From positions 11,654,971 through 11,718,970 of the forward strand of contig NC_081333.1 in the NCBI RefSeq assembly GCF_022539665.2: a stretch of DNA of 64,000 bases, given 5' to 3'. Numbering within the stretch: position 1 is the stretch's first letter; every line of letters starts with the position of its first letter. Origin of the DNA: Daphnia carinata. Lineage: Eukaryota; Arthropoda; Branchiopoda; Diplostraca; Daphniidae. A program made the position numbers and the translations under genes. Positions 49,628 to 61,400 of the stretch are shown in pieces. The notes below the pieces were generated by a model that was given only the letters and a program-made list of their open reading frames with translations, was not told the DNA's origin and ran no database searches.

Positions 49628-50927
49628 ATGGCAGAAATACTTTTAAGTGAAGCTGAAAAAGCATTTATTCATCATGGGGTACAGGTGGGCAAATTACTAT
49701 ACCTATCCTCTAACAATGTATACAAGCATCTTTAGGAGATTAGTTATAAGGTTACACAAAGTGAAGCAAACATTTACCCATGAAAAAATTAATACTTATC
49801 TTTTCTGCAATGTGTTTTTATGGAACATGATAGGATGACTTACGATGTGATGGCAGGACAAGATTAGATTATCGTCCCATAATCCTTGAGACTGGTTTGG
49901 TTTCTAATGCCAGTGGCTCATCAAGGCTTAGACTTGCCAACTCAGATGTTCTTGTGGGGGTCAAAGTAGAATTAGCTTCACCTTTACCTGAAAAACCTTT
50001 GGAAGGAAGGCTGGAATTCTTTGTGGACTGGTCTGTTTAAATTATGACATATCATGTAAAAATCACATTCAGAGCCATGCATTTTCAAATCATAGTTCAG
50101 CAAATGCAACTCCTGAGTTTGAGGGAAGAGGTGGTGAAGACTTGGCAAATGAAATTTGCAGATTTTTGCAGATGTCTTACATGTCAGGAGATACAATAAA
50201 TTTAGCAGAACTCTCTGTTTTGGCTGGCCAACAGTGTTGGGTCTTATATGTTGACATATTGGTAAAGATCAATTACTTGTTTAAGGATCATGAATTTGCT
50301 GTTAACAATTTTTTAATATTTAAATAGATTCTTGAATGCGGTGGAAACCTGTATGACACAGTGTCATTGGCCGTAAAATCTGCTCTTTACACGACGCAAA
50401 TTCCGTCCATTAAAGTAGCAACCATGGATGGAGATCAACCTGAATTAGAACTGTCCGAAGATCCTTACGATACTAAGAGATTAAACACGCAGAACGTGCC
50501 ATGTCTTGTAACGCTGATGAAAGTAAATATTTTAAACTTGTTTCCTTACGGTGTTCTGGTAATTAAAAAACATACTTATGTCTTTAATCAGATTGGAAAC
50601 CATTACCTTGTTGATCCGACACCCGAAGAAGAATGCTGCAGTTCTTCGGGGGTTGTCGTTGCAGTATCTGGTACCAAGAAGATCACGGCCGTTAGGAAAA
50701 TCGGCTCTGGAAGCTTACATCCAGAAAGCCTAGTGTCAATGCTTAAAGTAATACTCAATAACACTATGAATATCACAAATATTCTAGGAAACCGTAAAAA
50801 TATTATGTTTCTTTTGCCATAACAGACAGCCAGCGAAGTGGGTGCGGTTGTTAACAAGATTCTTATGAAGACGCTATTGGAAGAAGAAAGGGCGGGGAAA
50901 ACCCAAAAAGTGGGTTTCATGCGGTGA
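49628..50927 (+). CDS. EXOSC7: Exosome complex component Rrp42
   Basis: Non-catalytic RNase PH-fold subunit of the 3'-5' RNA exosome ring. Exons 49628-49684, 49834-50030, 50096-50261, 50328-50522, 50592-50747 and 50826-50927 give 290 aa, the usual length. Motifs: DDLRCDGRTRLDYRPIILET, SSRLRLANSDVLVGVK, FEGRGGEDLANEI, LAGQQCWVLYVDILILECGG, LYDTVSLAVKSALYTTQIP and HYLVDPTPEEECCSSSGVVV. These are typical of Rrp42 rather than Rrp41/45/46. The exon 2 donor (TG|GTCTGT) is weak but required by phase. Confidence 0.95.
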
Positions 50928-51199
50928 ACTTCACCTACTGTAAGAAGTTTGTATGATTGAAATCTGTTCAACAATATTTTTGAAATTACAAGTTTCACGT
51001 TAAATTTCGAGCTACTGCTATTTTACTGTTACTCAACCATTTGCACAAGGACTGTCATGTCAGGTGCACGGCCAAGCCAAAATAACACGCGAAGACTCCA
51101 AAAGGTTAGCCTCATCTGGGTTTTATCCCACCTGTTTGGTAATAGCATTTTATCAGAAAACTATGCAAAACAACCGATAATTGAATCTTAGTTTCGGTG

Positions 51200-53977
51200 T
51201 TACCACAACCGCCAATCGAAGAGAAATTGTTGCCAGATTCCTTGAAGGCGTTGCCGGAATGAAGCTCCTGGAACGATGAAAAATCCTCGCGTGGCGCTTC
51301 TTGCCATCAATGTGTATCGATCGACAAGACTTCCATGGTCTTTAGTTATTGCCCTAACAGTATTGATGTTCCTTAAGACATAAAAAGAAGCCGTTATTCA
51401 CTTTAATATGGATTTGTTATACAAGATCATCTGTTTTCAAGCGTCGCTTTAATTTGACGTTCAAGTGAGTGTTCTCTAACTTAAAACAAGCGAATTCAAA
51501 AATTTAGCGAACTTAATCTATCAACTTTGCTGCATAACATGCTTTTCTAACACTATGTCAGACTATACTCTTGGATCAAGAACCAGTTGTCTGGTGATAT
51601 TATTACCTAATAGTTAAAAGCATCGTTCTTGGCATCGAACGAAGATTGTTCATGATCATGTCGAAACGCTGAGCCGCCATTTCCTGCATATACTTCATAT
51701 CACTTTCAGAAAGGTGGTTCAAATTGGTCAAATTGGGAGTTTCATTCCCGACTGGTCTTTGAAGAAGCATTTCAGCGAAGAGCAAGTAGTCTACGGAAAC
51801 AAAACCACGAAAAATTTTTGTGGTTCTTTATCTTCTTATAAAAATCAAATAAATAAAAAGTAAAAAATAAAAACACTAATAGCTCTTAATGGATGCATCT
51901 GATGCAGCAAAATTGATGATTTTTTCAAGCTGCTTAACGTTTTCGATAAAGCAGGCTATAAATACCTAAATATAAGCATCAATTGAGAGGGCATCGCTCG
52001 GAAGCTGCTCATCATCCGCTCGTGAACGTCTTCCATTTGAATGCGTATTGCATGGCGTTGTTCGGTTGTCATCTTCTGCCATTCGCCTGCTTTTGGCCCT
52101 TTGTGATCGTAAAACATCCCAAAGACCTGGCTTATTGAATCACCGTCAGCTGGCCAGGGCGGCGCTGAGATATAGCGCTGCGATACGGCCATGCAGAACA
52201 AACGGTAATCTAGTCATACAACCTCAATTGATGATGGAAATTTTTCCGGAACAAAAAGACTGTCAGGGCAGTCGGCAGGATTTCAACTGACAAGGATGGA
52301 CACTATCGAAGCAAAGTCGCAAAACAAGGAGGAAAACTAACCGTTAACTCCAAGTTCGGCAGCATGGCGTTTCATTCCGGCATGATCGTTGAGTATAATT
52401 GAGGACCACAGCCGGCAAAGGGACTTGCGAACATTCGACGGAAGCTCTTCGTATAAGCCATGGTCTAGCAGAACAATCTCGGCGTCACCTTTCTTCCTTT
52501 TACGGACCAGGACTACAAAAGGTGCATAAGCAAATAAAGTGAACCGTATGAAACTCGAATGGGGTTTTCTGACTTACTGTTTCCTGGATGGGGATCGGCA
52601 TGGACAAAACCCGTATGAAATATTTGCTCAGCAAACGTTTCAATCAGCTTGTGGCTGACTTCCTTTATCGAGAGTCCTGCCTTCTCTAAGGAATTGGTAT
52701 CGCTTACTTTGATCCCGTCAATAAATTCGGTAGTCAATACTCGCTATATGGGAGGAAAAATGAGAGCGAAATGAAGCCAAATTTGTAAAATAGGAACGAA
52801 GATTTTCATTCCGTTACTTTCGTTACCTTGCTCGTAAAATCCCAAAAAACTTTTGGTACGTAAACGTAAGATAACGAAGATAGTTCTTTAGCACATCTGC
52901 CAAATATTCCGTTATTAATACACTTTCTTAAAATTGAAGGCGAGCTTGGTTTACCTTTCACCATTGTGACCTTCATTTAGAAAATCAAGTTCCTTGCAAA
53001 GTGTTTCCTTTAAATCCTGCACAAAGTAATGAGGTAAGTTTCGCGTTGCAAAAATGTAATCCCGAGATAATTTCGAGTGTCTTGTCATTCTTCCATACCT
53101 TAAGTACCCATTTAAATTCAAATTTTGGGTGCATCCAACTGATCAGTTCCAAAAGTATTTCAATGGTTGTAATATCCCCGTTAAAGCGATCCAATAAATC
53201 AATGTACTGAACCTTCACGGCAACTTCCCTTCCATCGTGACATTTGGCACGGAAAACCTATGACAAATGAAATAGTAAATTTTCGATGAGCACAAAATTG
53301 CCTCTTTGTCTTAGGATTTACTTGAGCCAAACTTGCTGCAGCAATAGGCTCCTCATCAAATGACTGAAACAACTGTTTGTGGTCCTTTCCAAATTCTTCA
53401 TCGAATAGTTGCCCAATTTCAGTTGCACCTCTGGCAAGACATCTATCTTGGAGCACTTTCAATGTTTCTAAATATTCTTTGGGTAGAATGTGATTCATGG
53501 AAACCAAACCCTGTCCAAGTTTAATATACAACCCTCCATTCTTAAGGCAGCAAGCTAGAATCCGGTCAGCAGTGCGCTGATGGGTTTTTTTCAATTCCTG
53601 CTGATATTGTATTGAATCTTCATCAATACTTCTTAATGACCACCAATAGTCTGTAGATATGGTTGCTCCAATTACAAGTGATCTTCATAAATAGTATTTG
53701 ATTATTTTAGGTTTCACTGTTGGTTGTTTTAGCTAATGTATTACCTTAGGAATCTACCTATGCCTTGGACTGTAACCCTGGCCTTTCGTTGTTGCTGGTT
53801 CCCAGCCTGGAGATACCAGATACCAGGTGTAGCAATAGCAGTTGCAAATAAAAGACCCCATTTCTTCTTGGAAGTAATTTTGAAACTTGCATTGGATAGT
53901 GTAGTACACTTCCTAATAGGTTGGTTGTGTAGATAAATAACTTTGGCAATTTTTATACCTCTGATTGAAGTGAACAT
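51200..53977 (-). CDS. ADCK5: aarF-domain (ABC1/ADCK) kinase 5-like, with alternative exons
   Basis: ABC1/UbiB-family atypical kinase, probably mitochondrial. Minus-strand exons 53977-53745, 53683-53322, 53257-53099, 53015-52955, 52896-52827, 52743-52578, 52512-52342, then exon A 52209-51966 or exon B 51790-51607, then 51371-51200. With B the protein is 525 aa, with A 545 aa. The basic N-terminus and a hydrophobic stretch fit mitochondrial import. Hallmarks: the KxGQ motif ([20 protein letters not shown]), [15 protein letters not shown] in place of the usual A-rich loop, VAVKVQ with the catalytic-type Lys, [13 protein letters not shown] with catalytic Asp and Asn, and [11 protein letters not shown]. 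Exon B ([14 protein letters not shown]) and the final [19 protein letters not shown] match ADCK5. Shares a 470-bp divergent promoter with the TMEM70-family gene. Confidence 0.9.
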
Positions 53978-54446
53978 GATTTTTTTGAAGTTCAAATATT
54001 TCACATAAAAATATCGTCTATAGGAAAGATAATCAAAATACAATATGATCACCAAATCATGATCACTGGCGGGAAAAGGAGGTAATTTCAGTAGAGAACA
54101 CTGAAAAAGTTCACTGTTAATTATTATATTATAAAAAATAAATAAAATCTTAAGCTGTAAGACTAAATGCAGGAACAAGACGATTCGTTATTCGTCTCAG
54201 TATTTCAGACTCCCTGTCAATTTCTTTACGTAACAAACAAATTATTATCTACTTTTCACAGTTCTCAAACACATAGTTTCGTCTGCTGGTAGTTCCTTCT
54301 AACAATCGTCTGCTACTTCAGTCGCATACTAGTCACTAGTCAGTCAGTTTACTTATGTTCCTACTGCATCATAACGCAAGGAGCATTACCAAAACTAAAA
54401 AGTAGTTCATTTTTGCTTGTAAAAATAAAATAAAAAATATTCAGTA

Positions 54447-55175
54447 ATGGTTTTTATTTTTTGTCGTCCTGGAGTTAAATTAGTATCATGGAAACCTACA
54501 GAGTTTTTGAATGCATCGTTAAAGCAAGGCAAAATGGTTCGCGCTCTACAGTTTCATTCGACGAGCAAAAATACCGGTAAAAAAGACGTGGACTCATCAC
54601 TTGCCGGAAACGAAAAACGAAAAACACTTTTGGATAGACTAACAAAAAACCTGAACTTTGGAACATGGAAATTCTACATGCAAGACTTAGTTTTCAAAAA
54701 TCTCAAGCCAGACATTGTGCCCCTGTCTTATACAATGTGTTACCGGAGTGGACTTGAAACATATGCCAACTTTGCTATTACAACAGCTGTATCAGCAGCA
54801 ATATGCATATCAGCAGGTGTTGTATATCAACTGCTTAAAGTGGATTCTGCACCACTCACAGAAGAAATAATAGGCTTTGGCATTGCTGGGGTGGTTTCTA
54901 TTATTGCTCTGATGTATGTGTCACTTAGAGTACCTCTTCGCATATACTACTCTCCAAAGTTTGATGACTTTCTTGTCTTTATGCCCCGATTTATACCATA
55001 TGCCACAAGAAAACTGTGTATTCAGCCAGGTCAGCTTGCACCACCTGCAAGCACCTCAGGATTCCTTCCTTGGATTAATCTCCAGCACATACATACAGAG
55101 ACTAAGCAAAAGATGCTGATGGATGGTGACAAGTTTATATTGCCAATGTATTACAACAAACTGATGGGTTATTAA
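54447..55175 (+). CDS. TMEM70/TMEM186/TMEM223-family mitochondrial membrane protein
   Basis: Intronless ORF of 242 aa. A basic, Ser-rich N-terminus without acidic residues in its first 20 positions suits a mitochondrial presequence. Two hydrophobic segments follow (about residues 107-132, AITTAVSAAICISAGVVYQL, and about 142-162, GFGIAGVVSIIALMYVSL). After them come RIYYSPKFDDFLVF, QPGQLAPP, a Pro-Trp segment, ETKQKMLMDGDKFILPMYYNKLMGY and the stop. Two close helices, a charged C-terminal matrix-type domain and the final LMGY resemble TMEM70, which assists assembly of ATP synthase and complex I. TMEM186 or TMEM223 cannot be excluded by eye. AATAAA at 55204. Confidence 0.65.
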   Translation: MVFIFCRPGVKLVSWKPTEFLNASLKQGKMVRALQFHSTSKNTGKKDVDSSLAGNEKRKTLLDRLTKNLNFGTWKFYMQDLVFKNLKPDIVPLSYTMCYRSGLETYANFAITTAVSAAICISAGVVYQLLKVDSAPLTEEIIGFGIAGVVSIIALMYVSLRVPLRIYYSPKFDDFLVFMPRFIPYATRKLCIQPGQLAPPASTSGFLPWINLQHIHTETKQKMLMDGDKFILPMYYNKLMGY

Positions 55176-55413
55176 CACCATATGATTGTAAATCAGCATT
55201 CATTAATAAATATGAATTAACCAAACTAAATCAGTTGAGTATATAAAGGCACCAATTTGACAGAGCACTTGATGAATGGTCAGTTCTTTTCTTTTTCTTC
55301 TTCCCAATGTTTTTGAAATCATTTGATGATCGTGGTATATGAATGACTGAATGCCCTTTAACGCACTCGCCCTTTCCCTTATACGGACTTCATAGAAATC
55401 AACTAGGGCATGT

Positions 55414-58400
55414 CTACTTTTCACGAGTACGATTAAAATCTTCAAAAATTTGGGATTCGATTTCGTGGAATTCCGCGCGAGCTTCTTGCGCTGCTGCCTC
55501 GTCGCCTCTCTCCTGTGCGTCGATGATTTGAGTCCGTAGTTCGCGAAGCTTGTCCCTTTTCAATAGCACCGAACTCCCCTCATCCTGTGGTAACATTTTA
55601 GCCATTAAAACTGAATCTCTTATTGCACGACGTTTCATTACCTTTCTTTTGTGGAGATCAAGGAAAACAAGTAACGAAGCCATTTCGAGAAGTTCACTAA
55701 AGCCATTCTTTAGGGGAATACTTCGGAATCCCCGGCGAATACACAAAAGCTGCGCAAAAGTAATTGCATTACGATAAGCTTCATAAATATGTAGTAAAAG
55801 AAATTAACAAATTAAAAATGCCTACCGGGTACGTTGCTTGCGCAATAAGATGAGAATCGCCAAACATATCTACGGAAAAGAATTCACTTTCTTGTAATAT
55901 TATTTCAATTGACTGTTAAAAAATAAATACCTATATCGTAGACAGCAAAGCGCAGGAGCGCCAAGGAGGGGCAAGAAACTTCGAGTTGAAATGTTTCATC
56001 CCAAACAGGATTGAAACCATTATCAGCTGTAAAATAATTACTATTAGTATGCAAATAACCTTATTATTGCTTTCTCTTTCTTATTACTTATGATCTTTGT
56101 GGTGTGTTTGTTGTTAATGTTGTCTTGCTGGTTTCCAATAATCTCAATTTCTACGCAAGGACTTACTATCCCTCGTTTGGACTTAGTTAAATGACGGGCT
56201 GCTATGACCTAAATGCAATAAAGTTTTGTAAACGTTAGTTTTTCTAACGAAATTGTATGGCACCGATGATGTTTACCTTAACAACGACAACGACAGGTTC
56301 TTCAGCAGCCAGTATCGAGGATTCAGGGGAGTTCTTCAGCATAAAGCTTGGCTTCAATACATAACCACATTTGCCGTTTTGCAAAAACTTACCCTCATTT
56401 AACTGCATGCTTTTATCTGTGAACAAAACAATAGATAAATCGCTAATGCGAAAGCGAATACAGAGCAATCGTAATGACCAACCAGGGGTTTGGTAATTTA
56501 ATGCCGCCATTTGGGAACCAACGTTCCAAAAGGGAACTGGACAATAATTGCTAGAGTCTATCCGCTGTCCTTTTGGGTAGACACGGCTGAACATCACCTA
56601 ATAACAAAAACATGTACTGTATGTGTGCAAAATGATAAGTTACAAAAATGTTTTGAGATCAACATACCTGGTGGTACCAGAGAAAGAATTTTTGCTCTTG
56701 AAGCATCAACTTTTCCGCTTTTTGCTCCGGGAATGAAGACATTTCATAAGGATTCCGCCCCTCACGTAGAATGCGTTCCTGATTGAACGTCACTGCTCTG
56801 CAATAAACGATGATGTCTGACAGCTCTTTAGCGATCCGCCACGTCAGTTCAATTTCGCGATGCATATTTTCACGATCGCTACACCGCTGCGCGACACTCC
56901 TTTACAAAGCATAAAGCCATTAGAGAAACACCACAGAATATAATTGTAAAACACGACAATACTTGATAGTGTTACACCAATCGATAGCATCATCCTTAGA
57001 TTCTACACCCAATTCGATTGGCTCTGTGTGGGACGGAGACTTCACCCGGAGTAGCCATTCGGGAATAGTTTACGAGCCAGAACATTGTCTCCTATGGTAT
57101 CAGGGGGCGAATGTGACCTGGCTGGAGAATGTAACGCTACTAGCTCCACAGAGGCACCCGCTACATCGTAGCTACCTTTCTGCAAATCACCCAGTGGCGT
57201 AACATCTGTGGACTGAAATTAATATAATTTTAAACTAAAGTGCAAGCCTACTGCCTTTGATCATCATTGTCTGATAAATTCTCACGTTTTCATTCTGCAT
57301 TTCTTGGGTAATGTCAATTTCTTGCGTATAATTAGCTGGGAACAGAAGTTGCTTGCGACCTCCATAGTCACCCCGCCACCAGCCGTTATCTTCTTTTTTT
57401 ACGTTGTAGATAATAGCGTGTTTGCAAAAACAAAGCTCGTCTTCCTGCTGACTGCGGTAATCATAAAGAGCTTTCACGGTTACCTATTTTAAAAGAAAAG
57501 TTAATTCTCGGCAACACATCGACATTATTGGGGCTTTAAAACGATTACCCCAGTCAAAGCGTTAGAATCCATGTAACCAGGTGCATCTTCACCATCTTGT
57601 GGACTCTGGAGAAAAATTTAAGAAACATAGCCGTTTTTAATCTAAAACTTCAAAACAACGAAAAACTAACAATAAAAAGATTCAAAAGTGTTAATATTAC
57701 TAAATCAATGTCGGTTTTTGACATTAGCAAGGTCATTTCTTCTTGTTAGGATGCAAGCCGAATAACAGACTTGTTAACATTCTTGTCGTATCTGTCCGAC
57801 CAATGTGAACATCCCTTCCTATTTTTCTAGGAAGTAGTCATTTCTACTTATTGAAAGTTCAACATTCGGTTTCTAGAACGATCGTTCTTGAATGGCAAAA
57901 AGGATCAGTTAAGAAACGGCTAGGGCAATAACTTCAAACAAACCAGTTCATTCTCAATATTCATGATCAAAGCGCAATGACCTTTGTAGGGCTTACGTTG
58001 AAGTATATAGAATGCGACAGGTATGCCGACCGTCTTCAGTCTTACGTCTTCAATTGGCGACAATGAATCGATGGGTAATACACAGAACGAGATCTTTTTG
58101 GCCTACGAAAAACGTAACAGTCTATGTTTCTTTTAGTTTGTTTTGTTCGCAGTTTGCAATGCTGTCAGTGGGATTGACGCGCGTCCACAGGAAGTACCTC
58201 CTTTTTAATTTTTTACTTTTACCGCTTTAATACTTTATTTCTATCTTTTCTAGCGTTACATAATGAAGCCAAATAGAGATATCCCTCACTTCGTAGGTGG
58301 TATCCCAGTACCTTTGGTTGGCCAAAGGCCTGTTATGCCTATGCCTTCGCCAATGCTACTGGGTTTACCCGTCCCTCTAGCAGGATCAGTTATTCCATTA

Positions 58401-61400
58401 GCACTCTGGCCATACTTCAATCAATTCAACCCCTTTTTCATTTCAAACGGGATCTCTAAGCAGCGGGAAAGCACCCCAGTATCGATTTCTACATCCACGA
58501 GTTTGGATTCTGAGAATGAAATGACGACTTCTATCCCTATGAAGTCAGAGGAAAGTACTGCAGCTCCCCTAACCGCTACGCAGGCCGACCTTCCTTCACC
58601 AGTTCCGATGGCAGATTCAGGGAAACTAGCAGATACGGTAAGCCAAGCGGTAACACAACCATCTGTATCTACTCCGGCATATTCAACGTCACCGTCATCA
58701 TTAGCCATGTCGACTATTCCGGTCATTACGGTAAGTTTAGCTTCAACAAGCACATATGCATGGTTTAAAGTAACTGCGCTTTCCTAACTATTGGGAAAAA
58801 TTTAGATTCAGCGAGACGGAGACTACGACTTTGAATATAGCGTGAATAATCAAGAAAGCGGGGATATGAAAAGTCACGGAGAGAAACGATTGAACGGTGT
58901 CGTGACGGGATATTATTCGCTTGTAGATGCGGACGGGATGCTGCGCAAGGTCAATTACACGGCTGATGCTAATGGCTTTAGAGCGACAGTTAACAGGCTA
59001 CCTATAACCAGCCAATAGATCGACTATTCAATTATCACGACGTCTACCGAAAATATAATGGAATTCTCTTTTGTAAAAACACAACGATTATACCTTAGAA
59101 ACTGGAAAGACGTGATGAATTAATAATCCGGAAATTAACTTAAAAATATACGGTAAAAATGACGTAAAAATGAAATTACCACTCCACGTTGACGCACGAT
59201 CTCCTCTGTTACTGGGTAGCGAAGGCGAACCTTACGGTAGAGGGGATTCTTTTCGTAATAGCTAACCAAATCGATGAGGCTCTCAAACTGGGCCGTTCCA
59301 ATTATGTACAATCGGCCCTCTTGCTTTATGCGGCAATGTTTGATTTTTCCTTCGGCCCTTTGTAATATGAAAATGGTCCATTAAATATTTTCATAAAGAA
59401 GCTAAGGCTAAGCAAATAAAGATTTGTGAAACGTGAAGCTAAATGTACCTGAATGAAATGGAAAAGGTATTTAACTCTCGCTCACTTGGCCTGACCAAGA
59501 ATGCTCCATCTCTCGGGATCCAACGAAGTAGTTCTTCTGCCTTTGCTCGCACGGTTGTCGGATGGTACCAATCCTTGCTTTCATGGGTACAAGGCTGAGG
59601 AACAGGTTTATTCAAAACGATACTAAATCCCTGTAAAGGACATTCAAGTGTTCTTTCGGTAAGCGATTCAGAATATACCATCAAATTATAGTGGACTTAC
59701 CGGACTTCGAAGGGGAAGAGTTTTGTAGTGAACAACTAAACTGTACAAGCTGTCGTAGTAGTTGGGTTCTATCAGATAATATTTCGTTCTTCCCCACTCT
59801 TGTCGAGTGCGTATGTGACAGTGATAGACCTTCTCTTGACGCCTTGAATATTTAGAAAGAATAAAAATATCGTGGTACGATCAAGTGATTAATACAAGTA
59901 TGTGACTTACCAAAAGGAAAGCGAAAAGTCACCGACGAAGTTGCCACTCTTTCGGACAAGGAAAGCTCCGTCACCTAAGGAGGGTCCATATTGTTGTAAT
60001 AATTCTTCCGCTCTAGTTCGACCCCCTGCCAGTCTACCATGGAACCATTCCTCGCCAAAATGTAGCTCGTATTCCGGAACACCCTTCAGCAGAAGCATAT
60101 AAAGTTTAGATACAAATTTATTAAATTTTGCAAAAAAATAGCTACCTCTCGCAAGGTCTGTTGGGCTGTATCAGAGACATCGTCGTCTGCTTCTTCCGGT
60201 TCATTTTCCTCTGGATGAACTTCTGTGTAGAACATTTTGGCATCACTTAGAACAAAAAAGTGCGAGACCCATTCTCTCTCTAGTTTATCCTCCAAGAATA
60301 AAATGCCATTTTTTTCCGAGTTTGAGAGATCTAAATCTTTTACTTGTGAAAAGAAATGATAAATATGATAATGAGCCAATTTAGACTGAGTTAATTAGAT
60401 ATAACATACTACTACTGTCGTCAACGCGTCCTCCTGAAGGCATGGTTTCATCAGTTGAAGTGTATGTGGCGCCTTCAGGTAGTTTTTTGTGCTTCAATAG
60501 AATTTTCTTTCGCAACGCATCGGGTGAAGGCATATAAGTTTCATTTTTTTCAAGAGGCAATGTGAGCAGCATCGAACCAAAAATCTCTTCAAAAATTTTT
60601 GCCATCTTTCTTTGTTGTGGAAGTGTGCAGTGGTCTTCAATTGAAAGAATGACTGGGTAAACAGACGCACTAAAAGCGTGCTCTTTGATCGTTTTAACTA
60701 CGTCTAGGAAGCGAATTTTGCTTGTAATAGTATGGCCATGGTAAATAAAAGGCATCCCATCAGGACCATCCCAACAATCTAGCTCTATGCAACGGCAACC
60801 TTGATTAAGGCAACGTGCGTATGCCTCGACACTAGATATACTAGAAAATTGGTCGCCTGTCAAATACCTTATGGGAAAACGAGATATATTCCAACAAATG
60901 GTTCTATAAGAATATTTTAGATTGGAAATGCCGTTACGTGTTATGTGAAGAAGCAATCCAATAATTAGAAAGCGGTTGGGTCATATCCTGATTTACGACA
61001 TTGTGCTGGGAATCCAAAAGCTCGTTATGGTGCGAAAAAAGGTAACTTGTGAACTGAAAAGAAATGAAAATAATAACCATGAACGTGAAAATGACCAAAT
61101 TGCATTTCCGTATCTTTTTCACCTCTTTTGGAGTGAAATATGCAGCTTCGACGTTGCGTCGTGGATCTTGTACGAAATCCCTCATAAAGGCAGTGGCTGC
61201 ATCGGCTTCCATCGGTGGGTCACCTTGTTCTGCAAGAAATCTTTGGAAATCTGCCAAAGATATAATGCTTCCATCCGTGGAATACTTGTGGAAGAAGGAC
61301 CGGTACATCTGTGAGGCACAACTGAGTTTTGTTCAAAAAGCGACTTGATCACCGGTAGAAAGGCATTTTGTACGTTTTCGTCGTAGATGAGGATGTGGTA

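Noticed and set aside
57100-57195. A possible 84-base intron in the PLC-gamma split-PH exon (GTAGCT to CCATAG)
   Set aside because: It would remove residues that match the family ([12 protein letters not shown]) and still leave a stop codon, so a single missing base further on explains the exon better.
61312-61325. A 14-base GT...AG stretch that would repair the PLC-gamma frame if spliced
   Set aside because: Far too short for a spliceosomal intron; a one-base sequencing deletion is simpler.
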